Shown here: positions 35,464 through 51,299 of the stretch, one piece after another
Numbering within the stretch: the stretch's first letter is position 1
How the letters are laid out: each line of letters starts with the position of its first letter
From: Dryas octopetala
Lineage: Eukaryota; Streptophyta; Magnoliopsida; Rosales; Rosaceae
Assembly: GCA_963921425.1 (NCBI GenBank)
Contig: OY992833.1
Location: forward strand, 6,359,228 to 6,423,227
Direction of reading: 5' to 3'
DNA: 64,000 bases
Translations under genes and position numbers: made by a program
Notes under the pieces: generated by a model
Told to the model about the DNA's origin: nothing
What the model saw: the letters and a program-made list of their open reading frames with translations, nothing else
Databases searched by the model: none

Positions 35464-35497
35464 AGTCATTCTGCTCAGGAGTAAGACATTGTAGGTA

Positions 35498-37270
35498 TGA
35501 CATGGAGAAACCCTGCTTGTATAATTTGTTGTTGATAATAATGTACTGGGAGGCTTGGACTTATCTGCGGGTGGGTTGCCATAGTTGATAAAAGTTAGGA
35601 TAGGGTCCATCCAACTTGGTTGGTGCTCAGACTGGCAAATTTCCATAGCGTCCGTACTTCTTTAGGGTAGGAACTCGACCAGGACAGACCTTCTGGAGGT
35701 TTGGTCAACAACCTATGCAAGAAGAGGCGAGCTAGGGCATCCGCCCTCTTATTGTCTGCCTGGGGAATTTGTGTGAATTGGTATGCCGAGAACTGATTTA
35801 GTTGGTTTTAGACTTTGACTAGGTAGGCTGCCATGCATTCGCCCTTTGCTTGGTACTCCTGTGTGACCTAGTTCACAACAAGTTGAGAGTCACTGTAGAT
35901 CCTAAGTTCCTTGACATCCATATCTAGTGACAAAGACAGACCGGCAAGGAATGCCTCATACTCAGCCTCATTATTAGATGCTTTGAAGCCAAATTAGAGG
36001 GCATACTCGATGGTGGTCTGATCAAGTGCAATCAAAACGAGTTAGGCACCACTGCCCTACTGGTTCGAAGAGCCATCTACATATAAAGATCAAATTGGTC
36101 GATCCGTCCTAATTGCTGGAGAAGATGAAGTAAGTGGGTCATTGGTCGGGACAATGGCAGATGAGGGCTCAACCTCGGGTAGGAATGTGGATTCCAAAAT
36201 GAAGTTTGCAATAACCTGCCCCTTTATTGTTGGGCGTGGGCAGTATAAGATGTCAAATTCACTTAACTCGATGAACCATTTGATTAGTCGACCAAAGACC
36301 TCGGGCCGTTGCAAGACTGCCTTAATGGTTGGTTAATCAGAACCACAATACGGTGAGCCTAAAAGTATAGACGGAGGCCGATGTGAGCAAGGCGAGAGCT
36401 AACTATTCTATCTCTGGATACATAGTCTCAACATCGTGGAGGGCTTTGCTGGTATAGTACACCCGGTGCTCGACCCTGTCCTCTGATTAAGACTGAGCTT
36501 ATTGTTGTTTGGGAGACGAACAAATAGAGGAGTAGCTCCTTCCCTGGCTCGGGTTTGGATAGAAGAAGTGATTTGCTCATCTACTCCTTAAGGTCCTGGA
36601 AGGCCTTCTCACTCTCAAGAGTCCAATCAATGTACTTTATCTGAGCCTTGAGAGTTTTGAAAAATGGAGCGCAACGGTCGGTAGCCTTAGATATGAATCG
36701 TGTAAAGGCAGCGACCCAGCTTGTTAGGCTTTGGACTTCTTTCTGGGTCCGGGGGGACTACATGTTGATCAAGACCTTTATTTTCTCAAAGTGTCCCTCG
36801 ATCCCCCTTTGGTTGACCATGAAGCTAAGGAATTTTCCTAAAAATACGCCGAATGTGCACTTGGCAGGGTTAAGACGCATTTGGTACTTTTTGAGCACTG
36901 AAAACATCTCCGAAATTTTTGGATGTACTCTTCTGCCCAGACACTTTTGACGAGTATATCATCCACATAAATCTCCATGAATTTGCTGATATACTCATAA
37001 AAAATTGAGTTGACGAGGAGTTGGTAAGTGGCCCCGACATTTTTTAACCAAAGGGCATGACTTTATAGCAATACAGTCTCCGGTCAATGATGAAGGTCGT
37101 ATTGTCGTGGTAGTTCATAAGGTGATCATATGGGTGGAAGGAAAGATCTGACACCTTGTGGCATCGTCCACGCCCTTAGACTCTAGGACCTACCGGTAGT
37201 TCATAAGGTGATCATATTGGTCTGCCTTTGCAGTGTATGAAGCTATCTTAGGGGGTCGGACATCTTCAAC
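35498..37270 (-). mobile_element. Gypsy (Tat-type) pol fragment
   Basis: Minus-strand reading gives RNase H/archaeal-type RNase H linker sequence (QRPEVFGRLIKWFIELSEFD near 36310), then QPSWMDPILTFINYGNPPAD near 35620, which is integrase-leading sequence in Tat-lineage elements. The segment covers the end of reverse transcriptase through RNase H. It is decayed with many interruptions, has no LTR, and its left border coincides with the duplication boundary. It is an old fragment. Confidence 0.75.
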
Positions 37271-37985
37271 TAGAGGAATAGATAGGACCAAAGTTAAATT
37301 TCACATAGGATTGCACTTTAAACTATTTTACATTAAAAAGCCAACTGTTAGGGTAACGAGTTCTCAAAAAGATTCTTAATCAATATTTTACAAAAGACAC
37401 TAACCTTAATACTAAAGATGTTCAAAATACATTACAAATTTAACGGAAAAAAAAATGACAACAACAAAAGAGAAAACAAGGCTCCAATTGTAGTAGCAAA
37501 AAGATATGGTAAAGGACCTAGAGATCTTGCTGAAGCCACCCAAGATGTAGGAATGCCACTCTCAAACTGATCAATCGAGATCGTTAAACTCAGAAACAGC
37601 TGCAAGAAAGCAGGTAGGGGGAAAGCATCATATACGTTCATAGATTTCCCTCGGAGGACCCTGGCTAGGTTTGAAAATAGTAGGTTAAAATAAATATATA
37701 GATATATGGTCAGAAGAGAAAAACAGTTGAAAAAGATCACCACAAAAACCAGCAACAATAATGATAGTTGAATTTTTACAATCTTTTAGTACGAACATGC
37801 AGTTTTTCGCAAACGTTTTGTGGGTACTCAATAATTGAAACTTACCTGATGATAGAACACATTAATGAAAAACCACGCTTACCAACCAAAGTTTGGTACC
37901 GTAGTGAGAGTAGCCATCTCTGATTAGTATCTTATAAGTTAGCCTCCCTATCGGACATTCGACTAACTTGTCCGTACAAATCCCT
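37271..37985. other. No gene seen; possible LTR debris
   Basis: AT-rich sequence between two Gypsy fragments. On the minus strand it has a CT-rich hydrophobic open stretch and a spacer ending in a splice-donor-like CAGGTAAGTTT near 37840, a combination often seen in chromovirus LTRs. There are no ends or duplications to confirm this. Confidence 0.3.
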
Positions 37986-37989
37986 TCCG

Positions 37990-38340
37990 GAAGTTTAGGG
38001 AACTCAAATCGAGTTGAGTTTCGAGTTGTGCTTGCAACGTTCTCCAAAGTTGAAACGTGAATTGAGGATCTCTTTCTGATACTATGCTCTTTGGAATTCC
38101 ATGTAGTCGTACTATTTCTCCAACATACAATTGAGCAAAGTAACCAATAGGATAATCCATCTTTACTGCCAGAAAGTGTGCAGACTTAGTGAGTCGATCT
38201 ACCACAACCCAAATTCCATTATAACCTTTCACAAATCTAGGTAAATCAGTGATGAATTCTATACTGATGTTTTCCCACTTCCACTCAGGTATTGGCAGTG
38301 GTTGTAGTAATACTGACGGCTTCTGATGTTCAGCTTTCAC
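37990..38340 (-). mobile_element. Gypsy (chromovirus-like) integrase fragment
   Basis: Minus-strand reading: AEHQKPSVLLQPLPIPEWKW, then ENISIEFITDLPRFVKGYNG and VDRLTKSAHFLAVK, the integrase core of Tekay/Reina-type chromoviruses. It is about 110 residues with no flanking LTR. It is a different lineage from the Tat fragment to its left, and an old fragment. Confidence 0.8.
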
Positions 38341-38344
38341 TTAT

Positions 38345-38616
38345 TGATAAACTAAATATTTCTTAATGAAATATACAATTATTGATTCATGTTCATGTGT
38401 ATTTTTAATTGAAGCATGCTGTATCTATATCTTATTTATTGTTTTCCCTTATTGAGCTTATTTATTTTGTTTAAATTTCTAATCACTTCATGCTTATATG
38501 TTTACGACATTCAGGGTCTGAGAAAACTACCACTTGTACAAATTATGCACATTACCATATAAAAAAAAAAAGGTTGGAAACCTGTCCTAGTGTGTGCAGA
38601 TACAATTGTCTGAGCA
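38345..38616 (+). pseudogene. Relic of SRP54 intron 2 and exon 3
   Basis: The block ATTGATTCATGTTC..CATTCAGGGTCTGAGAAAAC followed by ACTTGTACAAATTATGCACA lines up with the end of intron 2 and the start of exon 3 of the intact SRP54 gene (41490-41745). It encodes a decayed P-loop (GSEKTTTCTNYAHYHIK) and [12 protein letters not shown]-like residues. Because intron sequence is included, it is a DNA-level duplicate and not a processed copy. It runs in the same direction about 1.3 kb upstream of the gene and is cut at 38616 by a hAT-type insertion. The divergence is substantial, so it is old. Confidence 0.8.
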
Positions 38617-39151
38617 TAGGGCTGTAAATCAGCTCGATATAGCGCTTCAGTTTGTATCGAGTTTGGCTCAGACTTGGTTTATTTGAGCTTAGATATGTTC
38701 GACTAGGAAAGTTCGTGAGCAGTTCATATTTCAAGAAAACTATATAGTTATGAATGTTTAGATGAGATTATTTGGTACAGTTGTATTTCAAGGAAACCAT
38801 ATTCATCTATATGTCGTTTTAAAGAAATCTTTGGTGCCTATCTAATTTAATTAAAAATATATATTAACTATAAATTGAATTAACATATTATAATGCTTTC
38901 AAGAAGAAAATGTTCAATAGAAATTAATATTTTTAAAAATAGTAGCTAATGAAATAACTTAGATAAAATTATGTAAATAAACCCGATACAACTTGAGTTC
39001 ATATTGGGATCAATTTTTTTTGGCTCGTTCAAAGCTCGACTCGTATAAGAAACAAGTTTAAGCCAAGCTCAAGCTCAAGCTCGAAAAATTTAAAACAAGC
39101 CAAGTTTGGGCACGATAATATTCGACTTGGCTCGACTCGTTTACACCCCTA
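38617..39151. mobile_element. hAT-type MITE, 535 bp
   Basis: Ends TAGGGCTGTAAATCAGCTCG and (complement of the right end) TAGGGGTGTAAACGAGTCGA, with GCTCGA/TCGAGC subterminal motifs. The flanking 8-mers TCTGAGCA (38609-38616) and TTTGAGAA (39152-39159) match at 6 of 8 positions, consistent with a worn hAT duplication. It has no coding capacity. Confidence 0.65.
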
Positions 39152-39159
39152 TTTGAGAA

Positions 39160-39690
39160 TCAAATTCTAAAGTAATAAAGGTAAACCAAGCCCTCAAAGT
39201 GTAAATCCAATTCATGGGGTCCACTCTAAATTGCTTTTCAATGATATAATTCATCAATTATTTATGTCTTTATTACAGATTATTTATACCAAATATTATA
39301 CAAATCAGAAACCATTAAGACAAATATTATACAGATCATTTATACAAATATTATACAAACACTTGAAATAATAACAATTTAATTAAACAATTAATAATTT
39401 TTAATTTATTAAATAGAGACCTAAAAAAGTAGACAATTCGTATTGTTGAAATAAAATGTAGAGTAAACTCTATGAAGGAATTCTTAAATAAGCTTTTTTT
39501 TTTTTTTTTTTTATAAAAAAAAATAAAATCCCATAACAGAAGCTCCCTAATTAACACGTACTGTATATAACATTATTAAACGGATAATTAAGACTGGGAA
39601 GGGGGTTGCGGAACAAGTTGTCATCGACAACAAGCTCAAAACTCAGCCCACCACCAAAACACTATTAACCATTGAGCGCTTTGTGGCGTT
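39160..39690. other. No gene; AT-rich spacer upstream of SRP54
   Basis: AT-rich DNA with short repeats of TTATACAAAT/TTATACCAAATATTATAC near 39280-39360 and a long T run at about 39490-39511. No supported feature other than lying 5' of the SRP54 promoter. Confidence 0.5.
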
Positions 39691-39851
39691 AGGCCCATTC
39701 CAAAACCCAGCCCATTCCACCAAAAAAATAAATCAAACTCAATTTGCAGTTCCTTGGCTATGTTTTGTTTCGATTACAGTACACAAATCAGGAAGAAGAA
39801 GAAACATCACTGGGGTTCTGATTTCACACAAAGCCCTAACCCTAACCCTAA
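39691..39851 (+). promoter_or_regulatory. Site II elements and telo-box upstream of SRP54
   Basis: AGGCCCATT at 39691 and AGCCCATTCC at 39709 are site II-type (GGCCCA/TGGGCY) elements. CCCTAACCCTAACCCTAA at about 39834-39851 is a telo-box run within the likely 5' UTR, about 90 bp before the ATG. The site II plus telo-box pairing is the known signature of plant genes for translation and protein biogenesis expressed in dividing cells. This is a sensible setting for a signal recognition particle subunit. Confidence 0.7.
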
Positions 39852-39939
39852 TTTTCACCCAAACCCAATCCCAAAATTCGCAATCAATTCCCAAATTCCC
39901 ATCCAAACCCGTCAAATTCTTCTCCTTTAATCAGCGAAA

Positions 39940-45148
<5,209 letters not shown>

Positions 45149-45384
45149 ATATTGACAGACAATTCAAGTGGTGATCTCATATTTCCAAGTACGGCTTGTG
45201 GCGGGACTAAGAGGGGTCATGGCCCTTGCAAACTTTTGAGAAAAAAAAAATCAATATAAGTTGTAGAATTCCAATGTGTTGAGCATGTGTCTCATTTGTA
45301 AATACAATTGTTTTGTTCTACTCTAATCCGTTATCATGAACATTACAGTTAAATTAAATGCCACCAGAGTTTCAAGTTTCTTGA
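45149..45384 (+). other. SRP54 3' UTR and downstream sequence
   Basis: This follows the stop codon at 45146-45148. An A-rich stretch at 45240-45252 (AAAAAAAAATCAATATAAG) may serve as a polyadenylation signal region. No gene. Confidence 0.4.
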
Positions 45385-45475
45385 CCATCTCAAAGATAAT
45401 ATTCTATCACAATGGACCATTCTATATACACCTCAATTGAATGGTGTATCTGAGAGAAGGAAAGCTCAAACCTTA
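45385..45475 (+). mobile_element. Copia integrase scrap
   Basis: A short plus-strand stretch reads TILYTPQLNGVSERRKAQTL, the conserved TPQxNGVSER segment of Copia integrases. It covers only about 30 codons and has no flanking LTR. It is an old fragment, cut on the right by a Mutator-type MITE. Confidence 0.65.
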
Positions 45476-45502
45476 TAACATCATTTGGATACTATAATCT
45501 TT

Positions 45503-45912
45503 CGGATTAATGCTATTTTGCTTTTCAGACTATTACACTTGTATCAATTTGGTGTTCAGACTTCTAATTTGGAAAATTAAGGAATGTGGCTTTTTCAATT
45601 TTGCCAATTGAGGTTATTCCGTTAATTTACATATATTCCATTCAAAATTAACAAGAAATGGAGTGAAAATGGTGCATAAGAAAAAAAGGGTAAGATCTAA
45701 ATGGAATGTACCATTTTGCCCTAAAAAAGGACCCTAAATGATTGGCACATGGTGCTATGCAAATGGAAATTTGGATGAAAAATGTGTAGATTGACGGAAT
45801 AACCTCAATTGACAAAATTGAAAAATTCAAAGTCCTTAATTTTCTAAATTAGACGTGTGAGCACCAACTGATACAAATGTAATAGCCTACGGAGCAAAAT
45901 GACATTAATCTC
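45503..45912. mobile_element. Mutator-type MITE, 410 bp
   Basis: Inverted ends CGGATTAATGCTATTTTGC and (complement) GAGATTAATGTCATTTTGC extend into arms of about 150 bp, for example CAATTTTGCCAATTGAGGTT opposite its near complement. A perfect 9-bp duplication ATAATCTTT lies at 45494-45502 and 45913-45921. It is noncoding. Its sequence family differs from the MITE at 19385. Confidence 0.8.
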
Positions 45913-45966
45913 ATAATCTTTATAGTGGTTATGGGTAATATTACTTCTTCTTTTTTTGGTTAAGAG

Positions 45967-47014
45967 CAAGGAGTAAAATTTCAGATTTCGCAAAAATTTA
46001 AATGAAAATTTCGAAGAATTTTAAATTTCGACAAAAATTAGACAGAAACGACGGAAATTACTATCAAAATACCGCAATTTTGAATGAAACTTTACCAAAT
46101 GTTTATTTAACATATTATACACTACATTGATAAAAAAATATTGAAGAAACCAAATTATATAGTAGGTTTCATGTGATATAATATAAATATAATACACGTT
46201 GGAGACAAATACTGTTAAATAAAATTAGTATAATAAATAAATGAAATTAATATATTATTTATACTTTATAATTCATACACTAAACCCTATATACTTTATA
46301 TATCCTAATGCTCTTTATTCTCTATAATCTACACACTAAGATATTAGGGTTTAGACTCTTTAAGATATTTTTAATTATTTTACATATAAATGTATTAGGG
46401 TTTAAAAACAACTAAATAAACCCCAAACCCTTTTTTTTCTTTCCAATTGTCCAAAGACCCCAAACCCTAATTAACCCTAAATTTTTTTTTTCTCCTCTTT
46501 TTTTTTTCCCTTTTTTTTTTCTTTTCTTTCCTTCCCTTCTCTTTTCTTTCCTTTCTTTCTTCCCGTGACTTACTTTTCCTTCTCATTTCCTCTTTCCTAG
46601 TCCTAGATGCCACTGCAGACATGAGACACCAAACCCATTGCGCATCTCCTCTCTCTCCTCCCTCTTCCTCCTTCTTTTCCTCTTTCCTCTCCAAGATCTC
46701 TTCTCTCTCCTCCCTCCCCAATCACCCTCTGATCTTTCTTCAATTTGCTGCCTCCGGCGACATCGCCATTCAATCTGTTGCCTCCGGCGATGAGGGCAGC
46801 TCGCCTCTTCCTCCCCTCTCTCCCTATGGTTTCCGCCTTCCTGAGCCGAAAATTTCATTGAAATTTCAAGAATTTCGGGAAATTTTTTGAAATTTTAGGT
46901 GAAATTGTCAAAATTAGGACAAAATTTTGTTAGTTTGGTGTTAAAATTTCGAAATCCCAAAAAATCAAAATTTTCGGCGAAATTTTGCCGAAAATTTCAA
47001 AATTTAATACCTTG
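45967..47014. mobile_element. hAT-type nonautonomous element with CAAGG ends, 1048 bp
   Basis: Left end CAAGGAGTAAAATTTC and right end (complement) CAAGGTATTAAATTTTG, with a perfect 8-bp duplication GTTAAGAG at 45959-45966 and 47015-47022. The right third is rich in AATTTCG/CGAAATT motifs. The middle holds CT-rich sequence and a GC-rich CCTCCGGCGACATCGCC-type patch that may be captured host 5'-UTR or exon sequence. No transposase. A truncated relative lies at 11463-11725. Confidence 0.77.
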
Positions 47015-47022
47015 GTTAAGAG

Positions 47023-47654
47023 TGGGTTTATTTGACCCCATTATTTTGTATTTTAAGTTTGACCCAACTTCTTTTTTGTAATTATTCTTTCTCATATTTA
47101 CACTAGCAAAAATCTACAACTTTTGGTGACTTATCTTGTAATTTCCTTTGTTTAAAGATTTAGGCCTCTTCAAAGCCAAATTTTTTAGTTAACCTATATA
47201 TTAATGTAATACAATTAGCTTATGAATAATTAAAAATTAGTTAAAAGAATAATCAAGTATTTAATTAAATCAAACAAAGGAAATCAATCTTTAGAAGGGG
47301 AGTGCTAGGGTGCCCAGATAGTGTTCTTGAAAAGATGATATGGTACGAATTCATAAGCTCTTTACTGTTTCTATGGTATGTACTGGGAATTAGTGGTCTT
47401 TTTCATAGAACCTATGTTGAATCAAAGGTTTCGCGATGGCGTATCCTTGCCGTATCCAAAAGTCAACCAATATGTCGTTTTGCGTATCTTATACGTATCA
47501 AGCTGTATCGATACAAAATGTGTATCGAATAATGCATACCCAAATTTTTCTAAAGTATTGATGCTTCCTTGGTTATTATCAATTTTCTACTAGTTTTTTC
47601 CATTTTTTCTTCCTTTACCCTTTAATACATTCCTGCTATTGTTTGAAAAAAAAA
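47023..47654. other. No gene seen between hAT element and Gypsy element
   Basis: An AT-rich interval. Near 47430-47525 there are repeated CGTATC/GTATCGATAC words (GTATCCTTGCCGTATCC, ATACGTATCAAGCTGTATCG), possibly from another small inverted-repeat element whose ends I could not fix. Confidence 0.35.
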
Positions 47655-48208
47655 ATGTTCATCAGGGGTAGATATGGTGTGGGAAATATTTCATAGTGGG
47701 CCAACAAATCAGTTGGGTTAAGTAATATATGTGCATAAGGCCCGAAAAGGATAAAACTCAGGTCCAGTAGAACTGATGTAAAACCCAACACGTGTTGAAT
47801 AAGCTTCAGTCCACATGGGGTCAAACCAACGTGGGTCAGTTCCCAAAAACCCATGATCATTAAACACTTCATCCACGATTCTCATGCACGACCAACTTGA
47901 ATCAATGAGAAGTGGAGATCATGGTATCACAAGAATTGAGGTGAAACATTCTATAAATATTGAAGTCACAAGCTAACAAAGGTATGCACTAAATTCTAAT
48001 TAAGAGATATATACCAACTAAAGCAAACACTCATTTAGCCATGAAAGTGACTTTGCAGGTACCACCACCCCTGTGATAATCGATAATCGCATCAAAGAAG
48101 AGATCAATAGCGGAGCACAATTGTATTCGTCACGATTCTAAGGTTAGATTGCTCACATTTTTATTATTGTTGATTAATTATCCAGATCAGAGATTTTTAG
48201 CATCAACA
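47655..48208 (+). mobile_element. 5' LTR of the Tat-type element (left border approximate)
   Basis: The right end is fixed by CATCAACA directly before the primer-binding region at 48209. The left end is set at a TG near the first LTR-like sequence and is uncertain, because the 3' LTR and target duplication are beyond the window. A TATA-like CTATAAATATTG lies near 47951. Confidence 0.45.
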
Positions 48209-51082
48209 GTTGGCGCCGTCTGTGGGAACGAAGAGCAACGATATATGAACGGAAGTGATGAAAACCTGAGTGCATCCCAGACCCAAGCAGAGATGATGGC
48301 TCTCTTACAGGCGATGACAAACTAAGTAAAGGAAGCCACTTGCATGGCCACCAAAGTATTGGAGACAATAAAGCAAGGGCGACTGCCAAACAACGATGTG
48401 AACGACAAGAGGAAAATAGTAGCTAGTGGTTACGAAAAAGCTACCACAATGACGAACGGGAGGAAGGAGAGATCGTGATCAGCGATGACAAGTAGGAAGG
48501 CCCCCGATCCCACAAGAAGGCACGAGATGTGGAGGATCTGCCCCAACTTCTCTCCAACTACTGAACTCTGACCCTAGCTCAACTCGCCATCAAAGCAGCG
48601 AGGGGAATCTGCAAATCCCCATTCACTGACGACATCGTGGCTGTCCCAAAGCCAGACAAATTCTAGCCTCCAAAATTCTAACTTTTCGACAAGACCGGAG
48701 ATCCAATTGACCACATCTATCACTATCAGCAACAGCTTGTCTTGGAGAAAAATAATGAGGCTCTCCATTGTAAGCTTTTTCCCTCAAGCCTTACTGGATC
48801 AGCTTTGACCTGGTTTAGGCAGCTGAAGCCAAGGACCAAAGGAAACTTCACCAAACTTTGCGAGATATTTATCGCACAGTATGTCTGTAATCAGAAGCTC
48901 AAGAAGAACATTATTGCCTTGTTCAACACTAAGCAAACCAAGAATGAGAAGCTTAAGGACTACTTGTCCCGCTTCTTGGTAGAGATGTCATCTCTTCATA
49001 ACTGCCCCAGAGAAACCACTATCAACGCTTTCAAAGAAGGACTCTTACCAGGATCCAAACTGCACGTCGACATCGTCATGCACCCATGCCACCTCACAAC
49101 ATGAGCGAATGCATCACTTGAGCTGAGCTGTATATCCGTCTAGAGGAGGATGCCATGAGCCGTCGAAGAGTCTCAGCAATAGCCCAGGAGCAGGCGCCAG
49201 AAATCCTGACTCCTGTCGAACATTCCCAGGTCAATAATGTTCAAGCTGCTTTGAATTCATCAGGATATTGCTCTGGCAGTTCGAAGAAATAGGGGAAGTA
49301 TTGGGGAGATCAGAACAAGTTCTCCAATCTTAACCTCACCTGCAGTATCGCCAAAATTTACCATGAAAACAAGAAGGGCATCTTTCGTGACCTAACACCC
49401 ATGAGAAGTCCACACGAAAAGCGGGACAAGACCAAACATTGTGCGCTACACAACGATTTCGGCCATAACCTCGATGAGTGCAGAAATCTATAAGGACAGA
49501 TTGCCACAATGATGAAGAAGGGGCAATTAACACAGTACCAAACAAAAAGCACGAAACCACCGGAGACACAGATGGTAGAAACGGCCAACACGTAACCAGA
49601 CGGATCCCATCCTCCATGAGATACATTCCATACATGGAGGGCCGGTACCACCAGAAGGAGAATCGGCGCAAAGACGCAGCTTGGGACATCAGCTCGAGAA
49701 GATACGAAGGGTAAACAATATCAGTTCGGCGTCAACTCCAGCAGCGTCACAAGAAGAAGGATAAGGACTAATTCAATTTAGCAGGAAAGACCTGGAAAGG
49801 CTCGAATGTCCCCACAAAGACGCCTTGGTGGTAACCCTTCAAATTGGAACCTCCAGAGTTCAGAGGGTCATGATCGACGGTAACAGCAGCACTGAGGTGA
49901 TGTACTACAAAGCCTTCAAGCAAATGGGCCTCGACAACAAGGCCTTGAAATCGAACTCAACCCCCATTCTAGCATTCAAGGGAAGTCAGACAATACCCGT
50001 CGGAGAAATCACCTTACCTGTCGTAGCTGCTCGAAAAACCTTACAGGTAACCTTCGTGGTCATCAACTCCCCGTCTACGTATAATGTGATAATGGGTAGG
50101 GAATAGATCTGGTGGATGGAAGGAGAAGCATCAACTAAATGCCTGATTATGAGAGTGGTCTCTCCCAATGGGAAATACACAAGTGATATTGTGGGAGACC
50201 AAACTATAGCAAGACAATGCTATCATATCACCAATGGAATCCGATCAGTCACTAAGAATCTGGTGGTTGAGCCGGAAAAAAAATAGCAATCAAAGGAGGA
50301 CTCACCAGCCAGGATCGAGCACGAGCGAGAACCAATGACCGTCGAGCCTTTAAGAAAAGTGATCCTGGATGAAAAAGAACCAGAGAAACGATATTGGTGG
50401 GAACCCTCCTGAACAATGACGAGCAAATAGAGCTCGTAAGGATACTTCGAGCAAATAAAGATGTATTTGCGTGGTTGCACGCAAACATGCCAGGGATAGA
50501 TCCCAGCATTGCATGCCACCACCTAAATGTGGATCCAAACGCAATCCCATACCAACAGAGACAGGAGATTTGCCCCGGAGCGAAACCAGGTGATCAGCGA
50601 CCAGGTCGATAAATTGCTCGAGGTCGGATTCATCAGAGACGTCTGGTGCCCGACGTGGAAATCGAATGTCATCATCGTACATAAGAAGAATGGAAAGTGG
50701 AGGGTCTACGTGGATTTCACGAATCTAAACAAAGCTTACCCAAAGGACTGTTATCCATTTCCCAAGATCGATCAAATGGTCGATGCAACAGCAGGGTACG
50801 AGCAACTCACGCTCCTCGACGCGTATTCTAGGTACAACCAGATACCTATGGTGTTCGAAGACCAAGGAAAAACTGCATTCATATCCGAGCGAGGGTTATA
50901 TTCTTATACCGTCATGCCATTCAGATTAAAGAATGCGGGGTCAACCTATCTGAGACTAGTCAACTAGATGTTCGAGGACCAACTAGGTAGGACTATGGAA
51001 GTCTATATCGATGACATGATGGTCAAGGCAAGCGCAAAGAGAAACACCTCGATGATCTCAAAGAAACCTTCGAGGTCTTGAG

Positions 51083-51299
51083 AGGGAAAAATTATTATAT
51101 GTGACCGTAACACCACGTGGCATAATGATATGGTGTTACCAATTCATTCAAATTATAACACGTGGATGATTTTAAGGATTTTTTTCCTAGATTTTAGGGT
51201 TTTAAAAATTAATTATTATACACGTGTTATAATTTGAGTGGATTGGTAACACCACGTTATCATGTCACGTGGTGTTACAGTCACACACAATAATTTCTC
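51083..51299. mobile_element. Palindromic MITE (217 bp) inside the Tat-type element
   Basis: Inverted arms: GTAACACCACGTGGCATAAT and GGTGTTACCAATTCATTCAA on the left face near-complementary sequence on the right up to ACAATAATTTCTC. The ends are AGGGAAAAATTATT and AATAATTTCTC. A 6-bp repeat CTTGAG flanks it (51077-51082 and 51300-51305). The host reading resumes right after it, so the insertion border is clear. The superfamily is not certain because the duplication length is not typical. Confidence 0.75.

Larger units (their letters stand above)
31731..35497. repeat. Large direct duplication, right copy (3767 bp)
   Basis: Right copy of the duplicated block: Copia LTR, CACTA right end (33379-33551), minisatellite remnant and CRK pseudogene. 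After GTAGGTA at 35497 it continues into Gypsy-derived sequence (TGACATGG), whereas the left copy continues into Copia pol. Confidence 0.93.

Noticed and set aside
37432-37758. Hydrophobic minus-strand frame of 108 codons
   Set aside because: Composition follows a CT-rich, probably LTR-derived stretch; no family motif or gene context.
39834-39851. CCCTAACCCTAACCCTAA as interstitial telomere DNA
   Set aside because: Only about 2.5 units, and placed just before an ATG in a translation-related gene, where a telo-box is expected.
46467-46890. Charged or Ser/Pro-rich frames on both strands
   Set aside because: They arise from a CT/GA-rich patch within a hAT-type element.
48174-50682. Several minus-strand open frames of 70-117 codons
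   Set aside because: They are shadows opposite the Tat-type gag and protease coding strand.
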